Assembly (NCBI GenBank): GCA_007116915.1
Contig: SKHQ01000011.1
Span: 1-9,210 of the forward strand
DNA: 9,210 nt
Reading direction: 5' to 3'
Source of the DNA: Candidatus Methanomethylophilaceae archaeon
GTDB lineage: Archaea; Thermoplasmatota; Thermoplasmata; Methanomassiliicoccales; Methanomethylophilaceae
In this document: positions 1-7,038 of the stretch, in pieces
Layout of the letters: every line of letters begins with the position of its first letter
Numbering within the stretch: position 1 is the first letter of the stretch
The notes under the pieces: model-generated
What the model saw: the letters and a program-made list of their open reading frames with translations, nothing else
Databases searched by the model: none
Told to the model about the DNA's origin: nothing
Made by a program: the position numbers and the translations under genes

Positions 1-261
1 ACCCGCAGCATGATGAGGAAGAGCCCCCGCGATCGCGGGCACTCCCCCGTTACTAGGGAGTTCCAGAGCTTCGAGAAGGGTGAGAAGGTCAATATCGTCA
101 TCGACCCTAGTGTCCACAAGGGTATGCCTTTCTCCCGCTTCCAGGGACTGACAGGCACCGTAGACTGCCGCCAAGGAGCAGCTGTGGTCGTCCATGTCAA
201 ATCCGGCAACAAGATGAAGACCGTCGTGGCAAGGCCTGAACACCTTACCAAGGTCAACTGA
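1..261 (+). CDS. rpl21e: 50S ribosomal protein L21e, 5'-truncated by the window edge
   Basis: This is a protein of the large ribosomal subunit in archaea and eukaryotes. The visible part matches the L21e core in order: a basic RDRG segment, the GEKVNIVIDPSVHKGMP stretch, RFQGLTGTV, and a C-terminal ARPEHL close to the end. The first ATG lies at 10, but the reading frame stays open to base 1 and codes Thr-Arg-Ser before it. The family normally has about 10 to 20 more N-terminal residues (a SHGFR-TR type basic tail), so the real start is probably upstream of the window. The TGA stop overlaps the ribosome binding site of rpoF, which begins 10 nt later. Identity is clear; only the N-terminus is missing. 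The position ahead of rpoF is the usual archaeal arrangement. Confidence 0.93.
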   Translation, partial: TRSMMRKSPRDRGHSPVTREFQSFEKGEKVNIVIDPSVHKGMPFSRFQGLTGTVDCRQGAAVVVHVKSGNKMKTVVARPEHLTKVN

Positions 262-265
262 GGTG
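260..265 (+). promoter_or_regulatory. Shine-Dalgarno site of rpoF
   Basis: GAGGTG lies 6 nt before the ATG at 272 and overlaps the L21e stop codon. It matches the archaeal anti-SD complement GGAGGTGA, and it supports this ATG and translational coupling to rpl21e. Confidence 0.6.
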
Positions 266-271
266 CTATAA

Positions 272-592
272 ATGAACAAAGGCCGTTATGTAAGCCTCGC
301 CGAGGCGAAGCAGATGCTGGACAAGGAGAGCGAGCTCCGTGACCTCACCCCCGACCAGCGGGCGGCCCAGGAGCATGCTGGCAAGGTTGCCAAACTATCC
401 GAGGATGATTCCAAGAAGGTCGTCGCAGACGTTCTGGCCCTCGGATTCGCCAGCGAGTTGGTGGCCATCAAGGTCGCTGACATCATGCCCCAGCACCCCG
501 AGGACATCCGTGCCCTCTTCGCCAAAGAGAGGATGGTCCTCGAGAAAACCCACATAGACCAGATAATTGATATAGTCGTCAAGTACCTCTAG
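272..592 (+). CDS. rpoF: DNA-directed RNA polymerase subunit F (Rpo4/RpoF, Rpb4 homologue)
   Basis: The 106-residue product is the Rpo4 subunit. In archaeal RNA polymerase Rpo4 pairs with Rpo7 (RpoE) to form the stalk, which helps open-complex formation and binds nascent RNA. The sequence shows the family pattern: an N-terminal YVSLAEAKQML segment, a helical charged middle, and the HRDC-like C-terminal half with SELVAIKVADIMPQHPEDIRAL followed by a conserved acidic/hydrophobic tail ending DIVVKYL. Length is normal. The ATG is set by the SD site at 260-265. It is the second gene of the L21e-rpoF-DUF655-ksgA cluster. The stop is TAG, and the downstream DUF655 gene is in the same reading frame only seven codons later, so stop-codon suppression would make a fused protein (see findings). 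Confidence 0.95.
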   Translation: MNKGRYVSLAEAKQMLDKESELRDLTPDQRAAQEHAGKVAKLSEDDSKKVVADVLALGFASELVAIKVADIMPQHPEDIRALFAKERMVLEKTHIDQIIDIVVKYL

Positions 593-613
593 ACCTGGTA
601 CGGGGTTGATTCT

Positions 614-1162
614 TTGGAAGACTATGCTTACATTCTAGATTATTTAGCCCAAGGTCTGCCGACCAACACCTTCAACAAGCGTGAGCCATTGTGCTACGCC
701 TTGGGGGAATCGGAGTTCAAGTTGTTCGAACTGGTGCCCATGGAGAAGGCGATCATCAACATCGGTGAACGTGTCTACATCGGTAAGGATTCCGCCACCC
801 GCGACAAGATCAGCCACGTCAAGAGAAGGGTGGGATTCAACGAACTCACCCATGCTGCGCAGGCGGAGATGGAGTTCGTGGTGCTTGACATCGTCAAGGC
901 AAACGAAGACAGGTTCATCACCTTCTTCAACAAGGCGGAGAGCATCAGCACCAAGAAGCACATGCTCGAGGAACTTCCCGGACTAGGCAAGAAGACGATG
1001 TGGGCCATCGTCGAGGAGAGGAAGAAGGGATCCTTCACCAACTTCGAGGACCTCGTCAAGAGGGTGCCCTCGGTGAAACACCCTGACAAGCTCGTATCCA
1101 AGCGTGTCGAGATCGAGCTATCCGATCCTGGGCAGAAGTACCGTCTCTTCGTGGCGCGATGA
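614..1162 (+). CDS. DUF655 family helix-hairpin-helix nucleic-acid-binding protein
   Basis: The 182-residue protein belongs to the archaeal DUF655 family, which has an OB-like N-terminal half and a C-terminal helix-hairpin-helix region; its exact role is unknown, but it is conserved beside rpoF and ksgA, suggesting RNA or ribosome-related work. Visible landmarks are the MEDYAYILDYL start, KREPLCYALGES (about residues 22-33), GERVYIGKD (51-59), RRVGFNELTHAA (71-82), FFNKAESIS (104-112) and the hairpin LPGLGKKTMWAI (121-132) followed by FEDLVKRV. The start is TTG at 614: it is the first usable start after the rpoF stop in this frame and gives the family's normal N-terminus. The ribosome site is weak (GGGG at 602-605). 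The 3' end overlaps ksgA by 4 nt (ATGA). Family assignment is strong; function is not known. Confidence 0.88.
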   Translation: MEDYAYILDYLAQGLPTNTFNKREPLCYALGESEFKLFELVPMEKAIINIGERVYIGKDSATRDKISHVKRRVGFNELTHAAQAEMEFVVLDIVKANEDRFITFFNKAESISTKKHMLEELPGLGKKTMWAIVEERKKGSFTNFEDLVKRVPSVKHPDKLVSKRVEIELSDPGQKYRLFVAR

Positions 1163-1947
1163 CCAGGGAAAGCAGACGTCAGGCCGAGCCCATTTTCAAA
1201 CCCCGCAAGAGCCGGGGCCAGAACTTTCTTATCGACGGACGGGTCGCCGACCGTCAGGTGGCTTACGCGGACATAGCTGCGGACGAGGTCGTACTGGAGG
1301 TGGGGCCCGGCTACGGTGTGCTCACTGAGAGACTGGCTGAGAAGGCGTCCACACTGCATGCCATTGAGTTGGAGCCGGAACTGGCGGAGCACAACCGCCA
1401 ACGCTTCGCGGGACGTCTGAACCTGATCGAAGGCGACGCCCTGAAGATTGAGTGGCCCCGTTTCGACGTGTTCGTGAGTAACCTACCTTACAGCATATCC
1501 ACTCCGATGATATTCCGTATCCTGGACCATGACTTCCGCCGCGCGGTGGTGATGGTCCAGAAGGAGTTCGCCGACCGCATGGTCGCTGAACACGGCACGT
1601 TGGATTATTCCCGGCTCTCTGTCGGCGTTTACTACCGCTGCTACGCGGAGATCGTGGAGACGGTGCCGCCATCGCGCTTCCGTCCCCGTCCCAAAGTGGA
1701 TTCGGCCATCGTGGTCCTAACCCCGCGGCCACCGCCTTTCCCGGTCAAGGACCTCGCCCTTTTCCAGGACGTTGTCAACCGGACGTTCCAACATCGGCGC
1801 AAGACCATACGCTCAGCGCTAAGGTCCCACGACCTGCTGCCGGCGGATGAGAATGACGTCCCCTATCTCGACGAGAGGGTGGAAGCTCTCCGCCCGGAGG
1901 AGATAGGTGAGCTTGCCGATGCCCTATACGAGGCGTTAAAAGATTAA
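1159..1947 (+). CDS. ksgA: 16S rRNA (adenine-N6,N6)-dimethyltransferase KsgA/RsmA
   Basis: KsgA uses S-adenosylmethionine to dimethylate two adjacent adenines in the 3'-terminal helix of 16S rRNA, a late step and quality check in small-subunit assembly. The 262-residue protein has the full set of motifs: GQNFL (20-24), SAM motif EVGPGYG (47-53), the acidic residue E70 expected to hold the SAM ribose, GDA (92-94), the catalytic NLPY (108-111), FRPRPKVDSA (174-183) and FQHRRKTIRSAL (210-221). The C-terminal helical domain is complete, so length is typical. Its ATG overlaps the DUF655 stop as ATGA and no separate SD site is seen, pointing to coupled translation as the last gene of the L21e-rpoF-DUF655-ksgA operon. 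Nothing appears defective. Confidence 0.95.
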   Translation: MTRESRRQAEPIFKPRKSRGQNFLIDGRVADRQVAYADIAADEVVLEVGPGYGVLTERLAEKASTLHAIELEPELAEHNRQRFAGRLNLIEGDALKIEWPRFDVFVSNLPYSISTPMIFRILDHDFRRAVVMVQKEFADRMVAEHGTLDYSRLSVGVYYRCYAEIVETVPPSRFRPRPKVDSAIVVLTPRPPPFPVKDLALFQDVVNRTFQHRRKTIRSALRSHDLLPADENDVPYLDERVEALRPEEIGELADALYEALKD

Positions 1948-1949
1948 AT
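1936..1949 (+). promoter_or_regulatory. Possible TATA element upstream of the Ygr210-type GTPase gene
   Basis: The A+T-rich run TTAAAAGATTAAAT overlaps the ksgA stop and lies about 34 nt before the ATG at 1977. No Shine-Dalgarno site is seen before that ATG, so a short-leader or leaderless transcript from here is possible. Spacing is slightly longer than for the clear TATA boxes elsewhere in the window. Confidence 0.3.
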
Positions 1950-1976
1950 GAGACCAACGTATGACTGATTGATAGT

Positions 1977-3164
1977 ATGCAGATCGGCATCGTCGGAAAA
2001 CCCAATGTGGGAAAGTCCACCTTCTTCTGCGCCGCCACCATGGCCAGCGTGGAGATAGCCAACTACCCTTTCACCACCATTGAGGCCAACAAAGGGGTCG
2101 CCTATCTGCGCGCCCCCTGTCCCTGTAAGGAACTTGATATTGAATGTGAACCACGTAACTCGGCCTGCGTCGATGGCGTGCGTTTGATACCCGTGGAATT
2201 GCTGGACGTCGCCGGACTGGTCCCCGATGCCTGGCAGGGCAAGGGGCTGGGCAATCAGTTCCTTGACGACCTCCGCCAGGCGGATGCCCTCATAAACCTC
2301 GTGGACGCCTCAGGCTCCACAGACATCGAGGGCAACCCCGTGGACATCGGCAGCAACGACCCCGTGGCGGACGTGAAGTTCCTGGAGAACGAAGTGGACC
2401 GCTGGATAGCGGGGATCATCGGAAAAGGTTTCGACCGTATCGCCCGGCAAGCTCATTTGCAGGGTACCAAGATAGAGACGGCCCTGCACGAGAGGTTGAC
2501 TGGCCTGGCGGTCAGTGAGCTCGCCATCCTTCAGGCTCTACGTGAGGTCAAACCTCCGGTCAATCCTCAGGACTGGGGAGATGATGTTATCTTAGCCATC
2601 GCCTCCTCCATCAGAAAGAAGGGCAAACCGATGATGGTGGCCATGAACAAGGCCGACATCGCGTCCGCGGACAATCTGGAACGGTTGCAGGAAGGGGAGG
2701 GGGACTGCGTTCCCACTATGGCCGAGGCCGAGTTGGCGTTACGACGCGCCGAGAAGGCGGGAGTGCTCACGTACATACCCGGTGACAATTCTTTCACGGT
2801 TAAACCGGGCATCTCCCTGAACGAGGGACAGAAGAAGGCTTTGGATTACATCGCCCAGAACATGAAACGCTTCGGCGGGACCGGCGTACAGACCTGTCTG
2901 GAGAAGGCGGCCTACGGTATGCTTGACTTGATCGTCTGCTACCCCGTGGAGGATGAGGGTAAACTCACCGACCATGACGGTCGGGTCCTCCCCGACGCAT
3001 TCCTCATGAGGCGGGGAGCTACCGCCAAGGATCTGGCGTTCAAGGTTCACACCGAACTCGGCGAAGGATTCATCCGCGGCGTGAACGCCCGCAACAAACG
3101 GGTGGTCGGCCATGATTATGAACTGCAGGGAGGAGACATCATCAAGATAATCTCCCGGAAGTGA
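1977..3164 (+). CDS. Translation-associated GTPase, archaeal YchF/Ygr210 type
   Basis: This 395-residue P-loop NTPase belongs to the Obg/YchF superfamily, in the archaeal-eukaryotic Ygr210-like branch, whose members are thought to act with ribosomes. Seen in the protein: G1 GKPNVGKS (7-14), a switch region with NYPFTTIEANKG (29-40), G3 DVAG (77-80) followed by GKGLGNQFLDDLRQAD typical of the family, a helical insertion (about 120-200), G4 NKAD (224-227), and a C-terminal TGS domain (about 316-395) ending GHDYELQGGDIIKIISRK. NKAD fits guanine recognition; bacterial YchF, which prefers ATP, has lost this motif. A Cys-rich stretch, CPCKELDIEC, sits at 48-57. Length is that of the archaeal family. 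The gene lies 29 nt after ksgA and 4 nt before polB, so it probably shares a transcript with polB. Confidence 0.92.
   Translation: MQIGIVGKPNVGKSTFFCAATMASVEIANYPFTTIEANKGVAYLRAPCPCKELDIECEPRNSACVDGVRLIPVELLDVAGLVPDAWQGKGLGNQFLDDLRQADALINLVDASGSTDIEGNPVDIGSNDPVADVKFLENEVDRWIAGIIGKGFDRIARQAHLQGTKIETALHERLTGLAVSELAILQALREVKPPVNPQDWGDDVILAIASSIRKKGKPMMVAMNKADIASADNLERLQEGEGDCVPTMAEAELALRRAEKAGVLTYIPGDNSFTVKPGISLNEGQKKALDYIAQNMKRFGGTGVQTCLEKAAYGMLDLIVCYPVEDEGKLTDHDGRVLPDAFLMRRGATAKDLAFKVHTELGEGFIRGVNARNKRVVGHDYELQGGDIIKIISRK
3157..3164 (+). promoter_or_regulatory. Shine-Dalgarno site of polB
   Basis: GGAAGTGA, one mismatch from GGAGGTGA, overlaps the stop codon of the GTPase gene and lies 4 nt before the polB ATG at 3169. 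It supports that start and coupled translation of the two genes. Confidence 0.55.
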
Positions 3165-3168
3165 TTCC

Positions 3169-5565
3169 ATGCAAAAATGGGATGTGAGACTGCTGAGCGC
3201 CTCCTACAAGCAGGAGGGCGAGGATATGATGCTGGAGCTGTTCTGCAAGACCCGCGAAGGACGCTCCATCACCGTCCTCGACCGTAGCGGGTTCCGTCCC
3301 TATTTCTTCATCGTCGATGCCAGCGAGGATATCAAACAAGGTTTGCGCAAGGACCCGGAGGTCAAAGGGGTCGAGGACCTGTCACTCCTGCACCGAGGAC
3401 GGGAACGGAATGTGACGAAAGTCACCATACTCTACCCTTACAAAATACCGGAATACCGCAACAAACTGAAGGCAAAATTCGAGATACTGGCCGCAGACAT
3501 ACCATTCCATCACCGCTTCATCTACGACAAGGACATCGCCTCTTGTATGCGTATCGAGGGTGAGGAGGTGCCCGGCGACTACACCACCGAACTGGTGGTG
3601 CAGATGTCATCGTTCGAGAATATCGAACCGTTCAACCCCCGCCTCAAAGTCCTGAGCTTCGACATTGAGAACTCCATACGCGACGACACCATCTACACCA
3701 TCTGCTACGTGGTGGACAACGGCGACGGTATGGAGGAGAGGCCGGCCCTGCGTGGCACCGAGACGGAGATAATCAACGGATTCACCAAAGCCATACAGGA
3801 CGAGGATCCCGACGTCATCAGCGGTTACAACATCGACAACTACGATATTCCCAAGATAATGGAGAGGGCCAAGGCCAATAAGATCGAGTCCCTTCCCTGG
3901 GGACGGGAGGGCTCCGAACCCCGACAGGCCGGTAAGCGGTTCTGGAGGGTCAAGGGCAGACTCATCGTTGACGCCTGGTGGGCCGCCAAACGGGAGTTGC
4001 ACCCTAAACAGGAGACTTTGAACGCCGTGTCCATGCTCGTGCTCGGGGAGCAGAAGATGGATGTCGACCCCAAGAGGATAGACGAGGAATGGAAGGCCGA
4101 CCCCGACAAGGTCGTATGCTACTGCGCCAAGGACGCTGAGCTGTCCGGTCGGATACTCAGTGCAGTGGGCTCATTGCGAAAGGGCATGGACCTGGCGGCC
4201 GTGTCAATGCTGCCTGTGGAGGACGTGCTCGCCTCCGGCTCGTCGCAATTGATAGACTCCATCCTCATCAGACGGGCCGACCGCGAAGGGGTGGCGGTCC
4301 CATTGACCGGCGGATTCCAGAGGAACGACCAGATCGAGGGTGGCTACGTGCACACCATCGAACCGGGTCTGTATCATTGGGTCTGCGTGCTGGACTTCAA
4401 ATCGATGTACCCCTCGCTCATCATATCCAACAACATCTGTTTCACCACCCTCAGTCGTGACGGTGACATAATCAGTCCTAGCGGAGCGAGGTTCCTGTCG
4501 CCGGAAAGGCGTGAGGGTCTCCTCCCCGCCATCCTGCGTGAGCTCATGCAGAAGAGGGATGAGACCAAGTCTTTGGCCAAGAAAGCCTCCACGGAGGACG
4601 AGAGACGCTACTACAGCGGTCTGCAGGAGGCGGTCAAGGTGCTCATGAACTCGGTCTACGGAGTGTTCGCCTCCTCCTTCTACCGCTTCACCGACAAGAG
4701 CATCGGCAGCAGCATCACCGCATTCGCCCGCGAGACGGTCAAGAACATAATCAGCGAACTTGACAAGGAAGGCGTGACGGTGATATACTCCGATACCGAC
4801 TCGGTTTTCATCCAGTCCCCGCACTCCGACCTCGAGAACACCAAGGAGTTCGGTAAATCCGTCGCCAAACGTTACACCCGTGCCGGAGGGCAGCTGGAGT
4901 TCGAGAAGATAATGGAGCCCCTATTCTCCCACGGCAAGAAGAAAAGGTACGTCGGTCGCGTGGTGTGGCCGGAGAAGGAGGATATGCTGGTGCGCGGTTA
5001 TGAGATCAGACGCACCGACACCTTCGACCTGCTCAGCGAACTGCTCACCGGTGTGTTGGGGAAGATACTGGATGAGGACCAGGAAGGCGCCGTGGCCTTG
5101 GCCCGGAAAATGGTCCAAGAGACCTTGGAAGGCAATGTGCCTTATGAGAAACTGGTCATCTCCCGGACATGTCAGGCCTTCCACACCTACAAGGAACCCG
5201 ACCGTATGGCCAACGTCCAAGCGGCGAGGAAGATGACCGACCTCGGTTATGAGTTCATACCGGGAATGAAGGTGTCCTGGATAGTCACCAACGCCAATAA
5301 GGTCCCCCAGGAGGTCGAGCCGTTCATCCCCGGCCGCGAAGCAGAGATTATACCCGACCTGCGCTATTACGCCGAGAGGCTAGCCCATGTCACCGCCCGT
5401 GTCACCGAGGTGTACGGATGGAAGGAGAACGACCTCATGCTGGGCAGTCAACAGTCCACCCTCTTCGATTCGTCTTTCAGCGGAGTGAGTGCGCAGAGAA
5501 CTGCGTCCCCTCGGAAGGAATCCCCGAAGCCCAAAGGGAAGGGTCCGTCTCTTTTTGATTTCTGA
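3169..5565 (+). CDS. polB: Family B DNA-directed DNA polymerase with 3'-5' exonuclease
   Basis: The 798-residue enzyme is a replicative-type archaeal family B polymerase. Exonuclease motifs are intact: ExoI D165-I-E167, ExoII YNIDNYD (220-226, D226) and ExoIII Y318-x3-D322. Polymerase motifs are intact too: motif A DFKSMYPS (409-416), motif B K490 to G498 (KVLMNSVYG) and motif C YSDTDS (540-545) with metal ligands D542 and D544, so both activities are expected. The N-terminal domain carries the archaeal HRFIYDKDIA segment. There is no intein or frameshift. The tail after about residue 760 is low-complexity and holds two possible clamp (PCNA) motifs, Q762-STLFDSSF and a terminal SLFDF. The start is set by the SD site at 3157-3164. 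Whether it is the PolB3 or another PolB paralogue cannot be decided without a tree, but it is not one of the inactivated types. Confidence 0.95.
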   Translation: MQKWDVRLLSASYKQEGEDMMLELFCKTREGRSITVLDRSGFRPYFFIVDASEDIKQGLRKDPEVKGVEDLSLLHRGRERNVTKVTILYPYKIPEYRNKLKAKFEILAADIPFHHRFIYDKDIASCMRIEGEEVPGDYTTELVVQMSSFENIEPFNPRLKVLSFDIENSIRDDTIYTICYVVDNGDGMEERPALRGTETEIINGFTKAIQDEDPDVISGYNIDNYDIPKIMERAKANKIESLPWGREGSEPRQAGKRFWRVKGRLIVDAWWAAKRELHPKQETLNAVSMLVLGEQKMDVDPKRIDEEWKADPDKVVCYCAKDAELSGRILSAVGSLRKGMDLAAVSMLPVEDVLASGSSQLIDSILIRRADREGVAVPLTGGFQRNDQIEGGYVHTIEPGLYHWVCVLDFKSMYPSLIISNNICFTTLSRDGDIISPSGARFLSPERREGLLPAILRELMQKRDETKSLAKKASTEDERRYYSGLQEAVKVLMNSVYGVFASSFYRFTDKSIGSSITAFARETVKNIISELDKEGVTVIYSDTDSVFIQSPHSDLENTKEFGKSVAKRYTRAGGQLEFEKIMEPLFSHGKKKRYVGRVVWPEKEDMLVRGYEIRRTDTFDLLSELLTGVLGKILDEDQEGAVALARKMVQETLEGNVPYEKLVISRTCQAFHTYKEPDRMANVQAARKMTDLGYEFIPGMKVSWIVTNANKVPQEVEPFIPGREAEIIPDLRYYAERLAHVTARVTEVYGWKENDLMLGSQQSTLFDSSFSGVSAQRTASPRKESPKPKGKGPSLFDF

Positions 5566-5571
5566 AAAGTA
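5564..5571 (+). promoter_or_regulatory. Weak candidate TATA element for the MtrA-like gene
   Basis: GAAAAGTA overlaps the polB stop codon and is centred about 34 nt upstream of the ATG at 5602. No SD site precedes any of the three candidate ATGs, so a leaderless or short-leader transcript is plausible. The match to a TATA box is poor. Confidence 0.22.
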
Positions 5572-5601
5572 CGGGGAACACCTTTTACCTTACTCGTTGA
5601 T

Positions 5602-6375
5602 ATGCAAATGATGCCCGACCATGTATGGCCTGAGGTGCCGGGAGATTACCGGACAGGGAATGAGGAATCCCCCATTGCCATAGCTATCATAGGGAAGGCC
5701 TTGGCAGACGTACCGTCCGATTGCTATCAGATCATGGGCAGTTTGCGATCGGCTAATATCGGAGTGGAGAAGATCGTCGTCAACATGGTGGCCAATCCTC
5801 GCCTCAGGTTCCTGTTGGTATGCGGCCGGGAGGATGGTCACTACCCGGGCGATGCATTGTTGAAGTTGGCGGAGAACGGAATGGACGACCGCGGCAACAT
5901 AATCGGAGCCCTGGCCCAGTTTCCCTGCCTCGCAGACCTTGGGCGTGATGCGGTGGAACGGTTCCGCTCACAGGTGGAGGTCATCGACCTTTTGCATCCT
6001 AAGGAATCCAAGGGGGACATCGACTGGGAGGATCCTCTATACATATTCGACGATGAAAGGAACCGTGAGTTGGAGGCGACTGCGCGCCATTGCCTTCGTA
6101 GGGACCCCGGACCATATCCGGAGGAACCGATGCGGATCACAATCCCGGGGATAATGATGAAACGGGATTTGGGCGATATGTTGAATTCCGATATCGGACG
6201 CATGACGGACCTGATGCTTCGTATGCCCGACGAAGGATTGACGACCGATGCCCTCAACATCACCGTTTCCGAGGAATTTTCTCTGGTCATTGACCCCATA
6301 GACGGTCTGCTTCTTGAGGTTCCCACGGTTGATTTCCACAAACGATTCAAATCTTATCTGACCGGCAATGAGTGA
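5602..6375 (+). CDS. MtrA-like corrinoid protein, soluble, with an extra C-terminal region
   Basis: Residues 9-178 match MtrA, the cobamide-carrying subunit of the methyl-tetrahydromethanopterin:coenzyme M methyltransferase (Mtr) complex. Shared features are WPEVPGDYRTGN (9-20), a PIAIAIIG strand, NIGVEKIVVNMVANPRLRFLLVCG (52-75), GHYPGD (79-84) whose H80 aligns with the corrin cobalt-ligand histidine of MtrA, ENGMDDRGNIIGA (91-103), ERFRSQVEVIDLL (119-131) and DPGPYPEEPM (168-177). True MtrA ends in a single membrane helix. Here the last 80 residues are charged with no hydrophobic span, so the protein should be cytoplasmic. There is also a short insertion around 140-160. No other mtr gene is in the window. 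It probably binds a corrinoid and handles methyl groups, but donor and acceptor are unknown. ATGs at 5608 and 5611 are alternative starts. Confidence 0.82.
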   Translation: MQMMPDHVWPEVPGDYRTGNEESPIAIAIIGKALADVPSDCYQIMGSLRSANIGVEKIVVNMVANPRLRFLLVCGREDGHYPGDALLKLAENGMDDRGNIIGALAQFPCLADLGRDAVERFRSQVEVIDLLHPKESKGDIDWEDPLYIFDDERNRELEATARHCLRRDPGPYPEEPMRITIPGIMMKRDLGDMLNSDIGRMTDLMLRMPDEGLTTDALNITVSEEFSLVIDPIDGLLLEVPTVDFHKRFKSYLTGNE

Positions 6376-6444
6376 GATCAGGAAAGCATCCGATGGTTCG
6401 GTGCGTGTCACTTAGTCGTTTTACCAATCCTTGATCTAGCCATT
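6376..6444. other. Short convergent spacer
   Basis: The 69-nt gap lies between the MtrA-like gene (plus) and the zinc-ribbon gene (minus). It contains a short pyrimidine run (CGTTTTACC near 6418-6426) that could help end plus-strand transcripts, but no strong hairpin or other element was seen. Confidence 0.4.
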
Positions 6445-6822
6445 CTAGAATCGGTCCGGGAAATTGAATCTCTCCACCGCTCTTGCACCACCGATCATGC
6501 CCAATATCCACACTATCGGATAGAGTAGGAAACCCACCAATAAGACCGTGGATGCCGCCGCCAGTAAGGCAACGAACAGAAAAACAATCCCTGTAGTCCA
6601 CTCTCCAGCATACATGTGACCCGCGCCCGGTATCAGAAATGCCAGAGCCACTGCGATGGCGGGGCTTCTCTGTGGGCGGGAATACGGAGGCGCCGGGCCT
6701 TCTGATTCTGACCCCATTTTGGGCCGCTGATGGTAACCGCATCTCGGACAGTACGTCGACCCGAGTTCCAATGGTGAACCGCAGTTCACGCATGATGATT
6801 TCAAACCACTCTTCTTCCCCAT
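6445..6822 (-). CDS. Zinc-ribbon membrane protein, unknown function
   Basis: From the ATG at 6822 the protein has 125 residues. An N-terminal zinc ribbon, C11-x2-C14 and C25-x2-C28, is followed by a Pro/Ser-rich linker (about 32-53) and a hydrophobic half with likely membrane spans near 54-70, 77-98 and 99-112. The loop between the first two spans has PGAGHMYAGEWTTG, a pattern seen in many small archaeal and bacterial TM2-like membrane proteins. The frame stays open to 6939, but a TATA box 26 nt before 6822 and the clean zinc-ribbon start argue for the shorter form. Function is not known; the ribbon should face the cytoplasm if spans are as predicted. The stop is TAG. It shares its membrane motif with the next minus-strand gene (7039-7383). 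Confidence 0.72.
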   Translation of the reverse strand: MGKKSGLKSSCVNCGSPLELGSTYCPRCGYHQRPKMGSESEGPAPPYSRPQRSPAIAVALAFLIPGAGHMYAGEWTTGIVFLFVALLAAASTVLLVGFLLYPIVWILGMIGGARAVERFNFPDRF

Positions 6823-6843
6823 GATTGTTGAATATATGCCAGT

Positions 6844-6853
6844 TTTTTTATAA
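6844..6853 (-). promoter_or_regulatory. TATA box of the zinc-ribbon membrane gene (leaderless)
   Basis: Read on the minus strand, TTATAAAAAA is centred 26 nt before the ATG at 6822, the distance expected when transcription starts at or next to the start codon. No SD site is present, so a leaderless mRNA is likely. Confidence 0.6.
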
Positions 6854-7038
6854 TCATTGTCCAAGGTCATTATCTTGAAAAGACCATCGAAGATACGGAA
6901 GACGGCCAAGGTAAAATAAAAATTGAAACTTGCGATCACTCCATTTCAAGGGTTTTTTGTTATGATTCAAACACCTAGAATCCATTCTTTGTAATGATAT
7001 GTTATTCTACCTATGGCATACCCAATGAATTCATTTCC
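6854..7038. other. A+T-rich spacer with a possible minus-strand terminator
   Basis: With the promoter next to it, this forms a non-coding stretch of about 215 nt. Read on the minus strand, 6912-6924 gives a T-rich run (AATTTTTATTTTA) that could end transcripts of the upstream gene at 7039-7383. A T6 run lies on the plus strand at about 6952-6957. I found no convincing ORF or RNA gene. Confidence 0.3.

Noticed and set aside
29..36. GCGATCGC as a cyanobacterial HIP1 element
   Set aside because: The genes are archaeal and only this single coding-sequence copy was noticed.
266..271. TATAAA just before the rpoF ATG
   Set aside because: A TATA box here would start transcription inside rpoF. The SD site at 260-265 explains the spacing and the gene is within an operon.
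775..1401. Long minus-strand open frame of 208 codons opposite DUF655 and ksgA
   Set aside because: It is antisense to two clearly real genes, has no family resemblance or SD site, and reflects codon bias of the opposite strand.
4204..4824. Long minus-strand open frame of 206 codons opposite polB
   Set aside because: It is antisense to the conserved polymerase motifs A to C and shows no recognisable protein features.
6823..6939. N-terminal extension of the zinc-ribbon protein to a start at 6939
   Set aside because: It would place the TATA box inside the gene, adds 39 residues unlike the rest, and the zinc ribbon starts naturally at the ATG at 6822.
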